In this document: positions 25,133 to 33,329 of the stretch, one piece after another
How the letters are laid out: each line of letters starts with the position of its first letter
How positions within the stretch are numbered: position 1 is the stretch's first letter
Translations under genes and position numbers: made by a program
Notes under the pieces: model-generated
The model's database searches: none
Told to the model about the DNA's origin: nothing
Seen by the model: the letters and a program-made list of their open reading frames with translations, nothing else
Source of the DNA: Planctomycetota bacterium
GTDB taxonomy: Bacteria; Planctomycetota; Planctomycetia; Pirellulales; Pirellulaceae
DNA length: 41,715 nucleotides
Reading direction: 5' to 3'
NCBI GenBank assembly: GCA_026692885.1
Contig: JAPLNJ010000857.1
Location: 1 to 41,715 of the forward strand

Positions 25133-25999
25133 CTATTCCTTCGTTCGCTTCTTCAGGGCCTCGCCCGTCATCGGCACAAAGGCCACGTCGGTAACCTTCC
25201 AGCGGCGCGTCTCGCCATCCGCCTGCTTCTCGACCACGAGCAAGTCTTGATAGGGCCGACCCACCGGGATCACCAAACGGCCGCCGGGGGCAAGCTGCTC
25301 GACCAGTCGCTGCGGGACATGGTCGGGGGCGGCGGCGACGAGGATGATATCGAATGGTGCTTGTTCGACCCAGCCGCGGTAACCATCCCCGCCACGGACT
25401 TGAACGTTTTTGTAGCCGAGCTCGGCGAGTCGCTGACGCGCCTCCTTGGCCAGCGGCTCGACAATCTCGATGCTGTACACCTCCTGGCACAACTCCGCGA
25501 GCACCGCCGCCTGATAGCCCGATCCGGTGCCCACGTCCAACGCGCGGGACTTCGGCTGGGGCTGGGCCAACTGGGTCATCAAGGCCACAATGTAGGGCTG
25601 CGAGATGGTCTGCCCGTGTCCGATGGGTAGCGGATGGTCTTCGTAGGCGGAGTCCTGCCAGGACTCGGGCACAAAGCGATGTCGCCGCACACGTTCCATG
25701 ACCTCCAGCACCCGCCTGTCCGTGATGTCGCGTCCCTGGAGTTGACGGCGCACCATCCGCCGTCGCTGGCTGAGAAAACGATCCTGCTCCTCCGGCCGTT
25801 TTTCCTCTGCGGCCGGCGTTCCTGCGGCGTCTGTCGTCTGGCTCATGTCACCCGTCCCCGCTGGCTGCTGGATGACCGCCCACGCCACGAAACCGACGGC
25901 GGCCACAAGGGCCGCTACGAACATGGTCCGCCACGAGCCGCGCTGTCCCAAGAGCGGCTCGTTCGCGATTACCGTCGTGTTGCAGTCCGGGTCGTGCAT
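25133..25999 (-). CDS. pcm: Protein-L-isoaspartate O-methyltransferase with membrane anchor
   Basis: A protein of about 288 residues. The C-terminal 200 are a normal PIMT, repairing isoaspartyl residues with SAM: RHRFVPES, GQTISQPYIVALM, SAM loop LDVGTGSGYQAAVLAEL, and PFDIILVAAAP. Before it lies an N-terminal extension with one hydrophobic segment (MFVAALVAAVGFVAWAV, about 26-42) and a charged Glu/Arg-rich linker. The enzyme therefore looks membrane-anchored or exported, which is unusual for a cytoplasmic repair enzyme. The start is uncertain: GTG 26035, ATG 25999 or ATG 25924. None has a clear ribosome binding site. Confidence 0.88.
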   Translation of the reverse strand: MHDPDCNTTVIANEPLLGQRGSWRTMFVAALVAAVGFVAWAVIQQPAGTGDMSQTTDAAGTPAAEEKRPEEQDRFLSQRRRMVRRQLQGRDITDRRVLEVMERVRRHRFVPESWQDSAYEDHPLPIGHGQTISQPYIVALMTQLAQPQPKSRALDVGTGSGYQAAVLAELCQEVYSIEIVEPLAKEARQRLAELGYKNVQVRGGDGYRGWVEQAPFDIILVAAAPDHVPQRLVEQLAPGGRLVIPVGRPYQDLLVVEKQADGETRRWKVTDVAFVPMTGEALKKRTKE

Positions 26000-26035
26000 G
26001 GCCGTGAGCGGGTACACGGGTCGGACACTTGCCAC

Positions 26036-26402
26036 GCCGATCCTGCGGCCCGCGCGAGTTGCCTGGGACCGCTTCGGCGATCGCAGAAAGGCCGTCGAAG
26101 TGTCAGACCCTGGCTTCGATCTGGGACTGGACTACTCATCCCAGCATAACCTTGCATGCCGCGTTCCACAATCCGTCCGGCAGAGCGCTGCAGCCCACTG
26201 CGGTGAACATCTTGCGGTTGTTCAAGTCCTCGATTTTTCTCGTTTCCACGCGGAGAGGCTGTGAAAAAATCGTAGGATGGGCCAAGTACTCGCGGCCCAC
26301 CAGCGAAAGCAAGGCCAGCTTCTTAGAATTGTGTTCGCACATTCTTCCACAGCCTGGGAGCGTGGGAACGCGAGATGCGTGAAGATGCTCACAGTAGGGG
26401 CA
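26036..26402. other. Intergenic region with diverged repeats
   Basis: No gene is seen. The part 26270-26310 contains GTAGGATGGGCC..CGGCCCACC, another inverted repeat of the GTAGG-ATGG type. The part 26352-26397 resembles the GTTCCCA..TGGGAACGAGG / AAGATGCTCAC family in inverted form. Confidence 0.5.
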
Positions 26403-27344
26403 TTACAGCCTTTCGTAAGCCCCCGTGCGGTCGCGTCGCCGAGCCAACTCGTTGGCGTACTTGACGCCGAGTGTTGCGGCATGTTCGCGAGCCCAGTCGG
26501 TCAACTTCGTCGCTCCCGCGGGCGGCGAGTTTGTGACCAGTAGGTTCTGCATCAACCCGGTGATCTCTTCCCGCGTGACCACCGTGTCGCCCACCAGCTT
26601 GCCGACCAACCAGCCGACCAAGTAGCCCAGCGTCGGCGGCACCGAGAGAATCGCCCGCCGTTTGCCGATGATCTCGCCGATCACCTGCACCAGTTCCCGG
26701 TATGTGAACGTCTCCGGGCCGATCGCGTCGATCGTCCGCGCGCCCGTCGCAGCGCCCTCCTCGACCGCCAGTTTCGCCAGGTCGTCCACATAGATCGGCT
26801 GCAGCCGGTACTGGCCGTCGCCGAACACGCCGAAGACCGGCAAATGACGCAGCATCCACGCGATGTTGTTAATCAGAATGTCTTCTTTGCCGAACAGCAC
26901 CGTGGGTCGCAGGATGCTGTGCGGCAGGCCGGTCTCGCGGAGGACCCGTTCCAAGACCGCCTTGCCCTGGAAATACTCCAATTGCGAGTCTTCGGACGGA
27001 TTCGTGATGCTGACGTGCACGATGCGCAGAACGCCGGCCCGCTGAGCTGCCTCGAACAGCCTGCGCGTGTTCTCTACGGCTTGGCCGTGCGTGAACATGC
27101 GGTGATTGAACCGGACCCAGTACGTATTGTACAGCACCGCGGCGCCGCGAAGCGACTCGGTGAGCCGTGTTCCGTCGTCGAAATGGAACGGCATCGCATC
27201 CACGCGGCCTTGGAACGAATTCGCTCGATCGCTGGAATCGGTGAGCGTCCGGACCCGCTGGCCGCGCTCCAGCAGACGGTGCGCGATGTACCGGCCGGAG
27301 TAGCCAAAGGCTCCGGTCACCACGTGCAGTTGAGCTTCAGTCAT
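26403..27344 (-). CDS. NmrA-like NAD(P)-binding atypical SDR protein
   Basis: A 313-residue cytoplasmic protein of the atypical short-chain dehydrogenase group (NmrA/complex I NDUFA9-like). The Rossmann nucleotide site is VVTGAFGYSGRYIAHRL (about 8-24). The later LRPTVLFGKEDILINNIAW and QPIYVDDLAKLAV segments are typical of the NDUFA9/YwnB branch. The active-site YxxxK pattern is replaced by YFQGKAVLE. A C-terminal hydrophobic stretch (LGYLVGWLVGKLVG) may touch the membrane. It could act as a sensor or as a quinone- or lipid-related reductase; no operon partner informs this. Confidence 0.85.
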   Translation of the reverse strand: MTEAQLHVVTGAFGYSGRYIAHRLLERGQRVRTLTDSSDRANSFQGRVDAMPFHFDDGTRLTESLRGAAVLYNTYWVRFNHRMFTHGQAVENTRRLFEAAQRAGVLRIVHVSITNPSEDSQLEYFQGKAVLERVLRETGLPHSILRPTVLFGKEDILINNIAWMLRHLPVFGVFGDGQYRLQPIYVDDLAKLAVEEGAATGARTIDAIGPETFTYRELVQVIGEIIGKRRAILSVPPTLGYLVGWLVGKLVGDTVVTREEITGLMQNLLVTNSPPAGATKLTDWAREHAATLGVKYANELARRRDRTGAYERL

Positions 27345-27386
27345 GGAACGGCTTTCGTGCTGAGGGGCAACTTCGGTCGCGCCGAA

Positions 27387-27524
27387 CTAAGCATCGTTCG
27401 AGAAATAAGTGAGCGGAACGGCGCTAGCCGCCGGTTCCTGATCGACCCGATTGGCGGTAATACCGGCGGCTAGCGCCTTGCCGCTCACTTGGCACCTGAC
27501 ACCTATTTCTCGAACGATGCTAAG
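27387..27524 (+). repeat. Two-level nested palindrome
   Basis: Outer arms 27387-27407 and 27504-27524 match at 20 of 21 positions (GCATCGTTCGAGAAATA). Directly inside, arms 27407-27435 and 27462-27490 match at 27 of 29 (AAGTGAGCGG..GGCGCTAGCCGCCGGT). Together they fill most of the 374-bp gap between divergent genes. No gene is seen there. Confidence 0.9.
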
Positions 27525-27718
27525 CGACCGTCAAAGAACAAGTTCAGTAGTTCCAAGTTCGAAATGTAGCTGAATCAGCCTCTGATGGCAACGCGTGCCG
27601 ACACACCATGTGTCATCCATGAATCATCCGGGCTAGCGTCAAGCCGCGTCACGCGACAAAATGAGGCCAAGGCACTCGGCAGGGGACCACACGCAGGACC
27701 ACGAACGGAGCAATCACC

Positions 27719-28915
27719 GTGACAACCAAGATCACCCGGCGGACGTTGTTGACTGGCGGTTTGGGGGCGGCCGGTACACTGGTGTGCGGCCGGACGCTGC
27801 GCGCCGCAGAATCGCAGGAGCACCCGCTGCCGGAGCAGACCGATCGCTCGGCCGAGGCGCCCAGCTCACCCGTGGCCGTCCAGCGGTGCGACTCCTATGA
27901 ACCGCAAGCGTTGCGGCAGGCCCTGGGTCAGGCCCTGGACCTGATCGGCGGGATCAAGGAACTGGTCCAGCACAAGACAGTCACGGTCAAGCTGAATCTG
28001 ACCGGGATGACGTGGGACCCCGTGTTTGGCTTGCCTGCTCAGGAAACGTACCAGACCCAACCCAACACAGTCGCGGCCCTGTGCGCCATCCTGGCCGACG
28101 CCGGCGCCCGGCAGATCGTCCTGGTCGAGAACCTGTACTGGGTCAAGCCGTTCGAGCAGGTGCTGACCGAGGCCGGCTGGAACCTCCCCGCGATCCAAGC
28201 GGCCGGCCAGCACAAGGTGCGTTTTGAAGACACGCGCAACCGCGGGAAATTCCGTGGCTACAGTCGCTTTCAAGTCCCCTGGGGCGGCTTCGTCTATCCG
28301 GCGTTCGACATGAACCAACGCTTCGAGCAGACGGACGTGCTGGTTTCGCTGGCCAAGCTGAAGCAGCACGCCACGGCGGGCATCACCGGCGTCGTGAAGA
28401 ACTTCTTCGGCAACACGCCCAGTTCGATCTACGGCGATGACGGGCCAGGCGAGCACGCGCTGAAGCACCGTGCCGCGATGTTCCACGGCGGCGGGAAACA
28501 GCCGCCCGCGGGCGCACCGGCCGAACTGAGTCACGGGCTACCCAAGGAGGGATCGATTCGGGTCCCCCGCATCACGGCCGACATCTACGGTGCCCGCCCC
28601 GCCGACCTCGGCATCGTGGACGGCATCCGGACTATCCGCGGCGGCGAAGGACATTGGAACGGCGGCATCGGCTTGATCGAGCCGAAGCTGCTCGTCGTGG
28701 GCCGCAACGGCGTCTGCACCGATTCCGTCTGCACCGCGGTGATGGGGTTCGACCCGCAAGCTCCGCATGGGCACGCGCCGTTCCAAGGCGACAATCATTT
28801 GCGGTTGCTGGCGTCCGTCGGCGTGGGGACGAACGACCTCCGCCGCATCGAAGTGCGCGGCGTCCCGTTGGCCGACGCCGTCTGCCCGTTCACGCCCCGC
28901 AAATCCCCTTCCTAA
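27719..28915 (+). CDS. Tat-exported DUF362 domain protein
   Basis: A 398-residue protein with a Tat signal (ITRRTLLTGGLGAAGTLVCG) and an AxA-type end near residue 30. The body matches DUF362 proteins: VTVKLNLTGM, NTVAALCAILADAGARQIVLVE, VSLAKLKQHATAGITGVVKNFFG, and GIVDGIRTIRGGEGHW. DUF362 proteins are often iron-sulphur associated, but the extra ferredoxin domain is absent here. The function is unknown. The start is GTG 27719, with GGAG 8 nt upstream. Confidence 0.88.
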   Translation: MTTKITRRTLLTGGLGAAGTLVCGRTLRAAESQEHPLPEQTDRSAEAPSSPVAVQRCDSYEPQALRQALGQALDLIGGIKELVQHKTVTVKLNLTGMTWDPVFGLPAQETYQTQPNTVAALCAILADAGARQIVLVENLYWVKPFEQVLTEAGWNLPAIQAAGQHKVRFEDTRNRGKFRGYSRFQVPWGGFVYPAFDMNQRFEQTDVLVSLAKLKQHATAGITGVVKNFFGNTPSSIYGDDGPGEHALKHRAAMFHGGGKQPPAGAPAELSHGLPKEGSIRVPRITADIYGARPADLGIVDGIRTIRGGEGHWNGGIGLIEPKLLVVGRNGVCTDSVCTAVMGFDPQAPHGHAPFQGDNHLRLLASVGVGTNDLRRIEVRGVPLADAVCPFTPRKSPS

Positions 28916-28935
28916 CGCGGCCCGTCTGGAACCAA

Positions 28936-29170
28936 GTAGGTCAGGCTTTCCAGCCTGACGCCAACCGACCATCCCGGATTAGTCGTGTAGGCCGGAACGA
29001 GGTCGCGCAAGGCTGTGCCGGAACGGCGCAATCGTCGCTCGTGGGAAGAACCCGCTTGGTGCAGACTTCATGCGCCGGAAGCGACCGAACTTCCGGCACT
29101 GCTTCCGGTTGCTTAGTCCGGCCTACAGGAGCATGAATAATCCGGGATCAGGCTGGTAAGCCTGACCTAC
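28936..29170 (+). repeat. Five-level concentric palindrome
   Basis: Level 1: 28936-28958 with 29148-29170 (22 of 23). Level 2: 28971-28981 with 29138-29148 (11 of 11). Level 3: 28986-28996 with 29117-29127 (11 of 11). Level 4: 29015-29023 with 29091-29099 (9 of 9). Level 5: 29024-29030 with 29071-29077 (7 of 7). The outermost is the GTAGGTCAGGC family. It occupies the gap between two convergent genes, and no gene is seen inside. Confidence 0.9.
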
Positions 29171-29184
29171 AGCGTGGCGTCGAC

Positions 29185-29733
29185 CTACTCGTCACCGACC
29201 TTGTACCGCCAACCCTGCACCGACCCGGCCGCTGCGGTGATGTTCCGCACAAAATAATTCGCCCACAACTTCGCTTCATTGGCGTTATTTGTGCCCGTAC
29301 ACGGATTGTTGTAGATGATCTTGTTGCTGTCTTTGTCGTAACCCACCGCGACCACGACGTGATTCCCCCTGATCTTGCCTGGGCGCGATTCGGCGATCCG
29401 GGAAACCCAGAGCGGACCCAAATCCAGCTCTTTGAGGAAGGCTTCGGCTCCGTCTGAAAGTCCGCTGTCGAACAGGGGCGGCTTGCTGAACACCAGTCCG
29501 GACCAACTCTTTAGTCCGAGCACGTTGGCCGCTTTGAAGTAATCGGTGTCGGCCAATCCGTTTTCTTTACAGTCGTTGACGTCGATCCCTATCGAGTTCA
29601 GCTTGGTATCAACCTCGGTCAGGCTGCGTTTCAGGTATTGGTAGATCATCCGATATGATGCCCACCAGCAGGTGGCAATCGTCGGCTGACCCATACCCAC
29701 CGTCGCGACCACCTTCTTAAAACTATCTGGCAT
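29185..29733 (-). CDS. Papain-like cysteine protease (C39/AvrRpt2-like)
   Basis: A 182-residue protein with a complete papain-type site. Q16 and nucleophile C22 lie in QPTIATCWWASYRMI, H125 in GNHVVVAVGY, and the acceptor asparagine N142 or N143 in IIYNNPC. The order and spacing resemble C39-like/AvrRpt2 peptidases. No signal peptide is seen. A very strong GGAGGAGG lies 4 nt before the ATG at 29733, so the 12-codon upstream extension is rejected. A gene for a small secreted protein lies 105 bp upstream on the same strand, perhaps in one transcript. Substrate and partners are unknown. Confidence 0.82.
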   Translation of the reverse strand: MPDSFKKVVATVGMGQPTIATCWWASYRMIYQYLKRSLTEVDTKLNSIGIDVNDCKENGLADTDYFKAANVLGLKSWSGLVFSKPPLFDSGLSDGAEAFLKELDLGPLWVSRIAESRPGKIRGNHVVVAVGYDKDSNKIIYNNPCTGTNNANEAKLWANYFVRNITAAAGSVQGWRYKVGDE

Positions 29734-29838
29734 GCTCCTCCTCCCCGGCAAATGGCCTGCCTTTGCCATCCGCGGCTCCGCACCGCGACGGTTTCCGGCG
29801 GGTCTGCACCTGGTTCATCGATCAAGGCCCTCGCACGG

Positions 29839-30024
29839 CTACGGCAGTCGCCCCGCATACACGTGCTTACCCAACCCGTACGGCGGAAGTGCTCGGTGCA
29901 CGACGACCGGGGCGAGGCTGGTGTGGACGACAACCTCCTTGCCGTTCTTGACCGTCGTGTACTTCTTTGCCTCAGCCACACTCGGCACAGCCAGAACGAG
30001 CAGGAGGAGCAGACGAAATTTCAT
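29839..30024 (-). CDS. Small secreted protein
   Basis: A 61-residue protein with a clear signal peptide (MKFRLLLLLVLAVPSVAEA) and a mature part of about 42 residues (KKYTTVKNGKEVVVHTSLAP, then a Pro/Gly/Tyr-rich end). No family name is known to me. AAGGGC precedes the ATG. It sits upstream of the protease gene on the same strand, and a functional link such as substrate or inhibitor is only a guess. Confidence 0.7.
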   Translation of the reverse strand: MKFRLLLLLVLAVPSVAEAKKYTTVKNGKEVVVHTSLAPVVVHRALPPYGLGKHVYAGRLP

Positions 30025-30198
30025 CGGTGAAGCCCTTGTTTGAATCGCCCAGAGCGAGGGGCCGCGAAGCGTCGACCCAATGCGTTTGATTTCGGCATTC
30101 CTCGGCCGCGAGTTGAGTGCCGGCAAGATTTGCGGTTCCGGGCGAGTTTGTGGAAGTTAGGGGTTCTGGTGACGGATCAAGGCCCTCGTCGGCAGACT

Positions 30199-31095
30199 TC
30201 AGTCGAGCTGCTGCTGCGCCAGGGCCAGCGCCCCCAGCACTCCGGCGCGGGAACCAAGGCCCGGCGGCACGATGTAATCGGCGATGCGATCCAGGATAGC
30301 CGGGGACTGCACGTAACCCGCCAGATACTGCTGGACCTTGCGGCGGACCAAGGGGAACAGGTGCTGCTGGTCCATGACTCCGCCCCCCAACACAATTCGC
30401 TGCGGCGAGAGCGTGCAGACAAAGTTGACCACCGCCAAAGCCAAGTATTCGGCTTCCAACGCCCACGCGGGATGATCGACCGCCAGCGTGGCGGCCGGTT
30501 GGCCCCAGCGGCCCTCAATGGCCGGACCGGACGCCAAACCTTCCAAGCAATCGCCGTGAAATGGGCAGCAGCCAGGATACGGATCGGCCTGCCGGTCGTG
30601 CGGCAGGCGAATGTGGCCCATCTCCGGATGAATCAACCCGTGCAGCAATTGGCCGCCGATCAAGCCGCCACCACCGATGCCCGTACCGATGGTCAGGTAG
30701 ATGAAGCTGTTCAGACCTTGCGCCGCGCCCCAGCGGGCTTCCCCCACCGCGGCCACGTTGACATCGGTATCAAAGCCGACCGGAATCCGCAGCGCACGCT
30801 GCACCGGGCCGACGAAATCCGTGTCGCGCCAGCCCGGCTTGGGCGTCGTGGTGATGGTGCCAAACGTGGGCGAACCGGGTTGCGGATCAAGCGGCCCAAA
30901 AGCCGCGATGCCGATGGCCGCCAACGGGCCGTGCTCCACCTGTTGTTGAAGAAAGAAGTCAATCGCTCGGCCGATCGTCTCAGCGGGCGCGATCGTGGGA
31001 AAACGCACCTCTGCACGCACGTCGTCCGGGCCGGTCCCGACCGCACATACGAACTTGGTACCGCCTGCTTCGATGCCACCTACGAGTTGGTTCAT
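30199..31095 (-). CDS. ROK-family fructokinase
   Basis: A 298-residue cytoplasmic sugar kinase that most likely makes fructose 6-phosphate from fructose and ATP. The N-terminal phosphate loop is [15 protein letters not shown]. The ROK zinc site appears as H-x-[25 protein letters not shown], the CPxHxxCxEG form of bacterial ScrK-type fructokinases. VLGGGVMD closes the C-terminal lobe. The start [12 protein letters not shown] (31095) is chosen over a frame extension that enters a repeat. It is isolated from other sugar genes. Confidence 0.9.
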   Translation of the reverse strand: MNQLVGGIEAGGTKFVCAVGTGPDDVRAEVRFPTIAPAETIGRAIDFFLQQQVEHGPLAAIGIAAFGPLDPQPGSPTFGTITTTPKPGWRDTDFVGPVQRALRIPVGFDTDVNVAAVGEARWGAAQGLNSFIYLTIGTGIGGGGLIGGQLLHGLIHPEMGHIRLPHDRQADPYPGCCPFHGDCLEGLASGPAIEGRWGQPAATLAVDHPAWALEAEYLALAVVNFVCTLSPQRIVLGGGVMDQQHLFPLVRRKVQQYLAGYVQSPAILDRIADYIVPPGLGSRAGVLGALALAQQQLD

Positions 31096-31110
31096 GGGAA
31101 CGCTCCTAAC

Positions 31111-31213
31111 GCGGCTCGCGACCGCAACCGAGGCGGCTCGCGACCGCAACCAAGTAGGTCAGGCTTTCCAGCCTGACGCGAATCAAGTGTCAGGCTGGAA
31201 CGCCTGACCGACA
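31111..31213 (+). repeat. Direct repeat plus GTAGGTCAGGC inverted repeat
   Basis: GCGGCTCGCGACCGCAACC occurs twice (31111-31129 and 31133-31151). Then come facing GTAGGTCAGGCTTTCCAG modules at 31154-31178 and 31189-31213. The left junction (TAACGCGGC..AACCAAGTAGGTC) also matches 28915-28940, so the two elements share flanking sequence. Confidence 0.85.
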
Positions 31214-31224
31214 ACCCGCCTGCC

Positions 31225-31962
31225 TCAGATTCCCAGCCAGTTCTGCACGCCCAACCGAAAGATGATCCACAACGCGCTGCGAGCCTCGCCCGCGTTGATC
31301 TTCGACGTCCCCTGGCGGCGGTCGGCGAACACAATGGGCCTTTCGATCATCCGGCCGCCCAGCCGTTTCAGATACCACAAAACTTCTTCCTGGAAGGCAT
31401 AGCCCCGCGAGCGGATGGCGGTGAAATCCAGACGCCGCAGCAGTTCCGTGCGATAACATCGGAAGCCGCCACTGCAGTCTTTCGCTCGGAGTCCCAGCAA
31501 CGCGCGGGCGTAAACATTCACCCCACGACTCATCAGCTGCCGTCGCCAGGGCCAGCCTTCCACACCGCCGCCGGGCACGTAGCGCGATCCGATCACAACG
31601 TCCACCGCGTCGTCACCCTCCCGCCGAGTCGCGGCCAGCAGGTCCGGCAGGTAGCGTGGGTGATGGCTGAAATCCGAGTCCATGTTCACCATCCAAGCAT
31701 AATCCTGGTCGATGGCGTAGCGCATGCCGGCCATGATCGCCGTTCCCAAGCCGAGTTTTCCCGGCCGATGCACGACGTAGAATCTCGCGTCCTGAGCCGC
31801 GCGTTGGTCGCACCATTGCCCCGTCCCGTCCGGGGAGTTGTCGTCGACCACCAGGATCTCGACTTCCGGAGCAAGGCTTTGGATCTCGTCCACCAGACGC
31901 GGCAAGTTCTCGATCTCGTTGTACGTGGCGATGGTCACCAACGTGCGGGACGGCAAATCCAC
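31225..31962 (-). CDS. GT2 glycosyltransferase, dolichol-phosphate mannose synthase-like
   Basis: A 245-residue cytoplasmic glycosyltransferase that most likely moves a sugar from a nucleotide donor to a polyprenyl phosphate. Motifs are IATYNEIENL, VVDDNSPDGTG (the first DxD-type pair), VNMDSDFSHHP (the metal-binding DSD), GSRYVPGGG and DCSGGFRCYR. There is no C-terminal membrane domain, as in DPM1-type enzymes. GTG 31962 is chosen because GAGGAGG lies 9 nt upstream. A longer frame to 32013 would start inside a palindromic repeat. Confidence 0.9.
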   Translation of the reverse strand: MDLPSRTLVTIATYNEIENLPRLVDEIQSLAPEVEILVVDDNSPDGTGQWCDQRAAQDARFYVVHRPGKLGLGTAIMAGMRYAIDQDYAWMVNMDSDFSHHPRYLPDLLAATRREGDDAVDVVIGSRYVPGGGVEGWPWRRQLMSRGVNVYARALLGLRAKDCSGGFRCYRTELLRRLDFTAIRSRGYAFQEEVLWYLKRLGGRMIERPIVFADRRQGTSKINAGEARSALWIIFRLGVQNWLGI

Positions 31963-32000
31963 GGGATGGTTCCTCCTCAGGGCAATCTCAGCTAAGCGGT

Positions 32001-32091
32001 TGTAAAGAAACAACTCCGTAGTTTCGTAGTAGAGCGGACTTAAGTCCGCTCGGGCGGAACGAATTCCGCTCTACGAATTTGTTTCTTTACA
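32001..32091 (+). repeat. Nested palindrome with AGCGGACTTAAGTCCGCT core
   Basis: Outer arms TGTAAAGAAACAA (32001-32013) and the perfect match at 32079-32091, with the CAACTCC neighbour of the shared outer arm. Inner arms lie around 32023-32038 and 32064-32077 (TTCGTAG..AGCGGA). A perfect 18-bp palindrome occupies 32033-32050. It sits just upstream of the glycosyltransferase gene. Confidence 0.88.
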
Positions 32092-32222
32092 GCCACTAAC
32101 GCCGCCAAGGCAATTAGTCTACCGTATTCTGCGATTCTCTGGCAGCACCGTGCGCATCCGAAATGAGGAATCGAAATGATCCCTGGAGGCATGCGGGCGC
32201 GACAACCGGTTGCGGCCGAGTT

Positions 32223-33098
32223 TCAAATCAGCCGGAGATTGTCAATCAACCGCGTGTCGCCCACGTAGGCAACGATCAGGGCGATGACGGGGCCCGCGAT
32301 TTCGGTCAGCGGCTCGAGCGTTTCGGGATCAACCAGCGCCACGTAGTCGATACGGCTGACCCCCGCCTCGCGCAGCACTCGACCCATCTCCTGCTGGACG
32401 GTCTCCGCGTGGCGTTGTCCCTGCCGCACGAGTTCGGCCGCCCGCTGCAGGCTGCGCCACAGCGCCACGGCCTGTTCGCGCTGCTTGGCGTTCAGGTATC
32501 GGTTCCGCGAACTCAGGGCCAGCCCATCCGCCTCGCGCACTGTCGGGCAGACGCGAATCGTGATGGGCACATTCAGGTCGGCCACCAGGCGGCGGATGAC
32601 CAGTGACTGCTGGTAGTCCTTGTGACCGAAGAACGCGACGTCGGCGCGGGCCAGATTGAACAGCTTCAGGCACACCGTGGCCACCCCGCGAAAATGGCCC
32701 GGCCGACGTTCGCCTTCCCAGCGCTGCGCCGCGCGAGGCGGATCGACGTAGGTGGAGAAGTCGCCGGGATACATCTCGTCGCTGGCGGGGGCGAACACCA
32801 GGTCGGCGCCGGTGCCTGCCAAAGCCGCCAAATCGGCGTCAAGCGTGCGGGGATACTTGCCGAAATCTTCGCGCGGACCGAACTGCGTCGGGTTGACAAA
32901 GACCGTGACCACCGTATAGCCGCACTCGGCCGACGAGGCGCGCGCCAGGGTCAGATGTCCTGCGTGGAGTGCCCCCATCGTCGGCACCAAGCCGATGGAC
33001 TTCCCGGCCGCTCGCGCCGCTGCGACGGCTGCGCGGAGTTCTGCCGCCGTCGTCACGACCCGAGGCGGCTGGGTTCTCGATAGATCACGATCGGACAT
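32223..33098 (-). CDS. panC: Pantoate--beta-alanine ligase
   Basis: A 291-residue cytoplasmic enzyme of the adenylate-forming cytidylyltransferase group. It joins pantoate and beta-alanine with ATP to make pantothenate for coenzyme A. The HxGH site is VPTMGALHAGHLTL and the second signature is ALSSRNRYLN (the KMSKS-like SSRN). Also visible are FVNPTQFGPREDFGKYPRT and FFGHKDYQQSLVI. Length and motif order are standard. ATG 33098 is chosen; the 19-codon extension is not conserved in type. No other pan gene is adjacent. Confidence 0.95.
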   Translation of the reverse strand: MSDRDLSRTQPPRVVTTAAELRAAVAAARAAGKSIGLVPTMGALHAGHLTLARASSAECGYTVVTVFVNPTQFGPREDFGKYPRTLDADLAALAGTGADLVFAPASDEMYPGDFSTYVDPPRAAQRWEGERRPGHFRGVATVCLKLFNLARADVAFFGHKDYQQSLVIRRLVADLNVPITIRVCPTVREADGLALSSRNRYLNAKQREQAVALWRSLQRAAELVRQGQRHAETVQQEMGRVLREAGVSRIDYVALVDPETLEPLTEIAGPVIALIVAYVGDTRLIDNLRLI

Positions 33099-33329
33099 GG
33101 TCGCGTGGTATCCTTTCCGTAGCGGATTACTCGGCTGTCGCTGGCAACACACCAAGCAGCAGAATACCGGTTCCTGGGCGGTGGCTGCAAGACGTGCGGA
33201 GCTCCGCTACCCGCTACGGCCCAGGGACGGCTAACGGACTGGGCGACATTGTAGTCGCTGCTGGCTAGTGGTACGCTCAGCGTCTTTCCTAACAACTTCT
33301 GACAGTCAAACTCAAACGGAGAGCCTAAC

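Noticed and set aside
27387..29170. Reading the large palindromes as ordinary terminators or a CRISPR array
   Set aside because: Arms lack T-runs, several lie between divergent genes, and the repeats are inverted and nested. They are not regularly spaced direct repeats.
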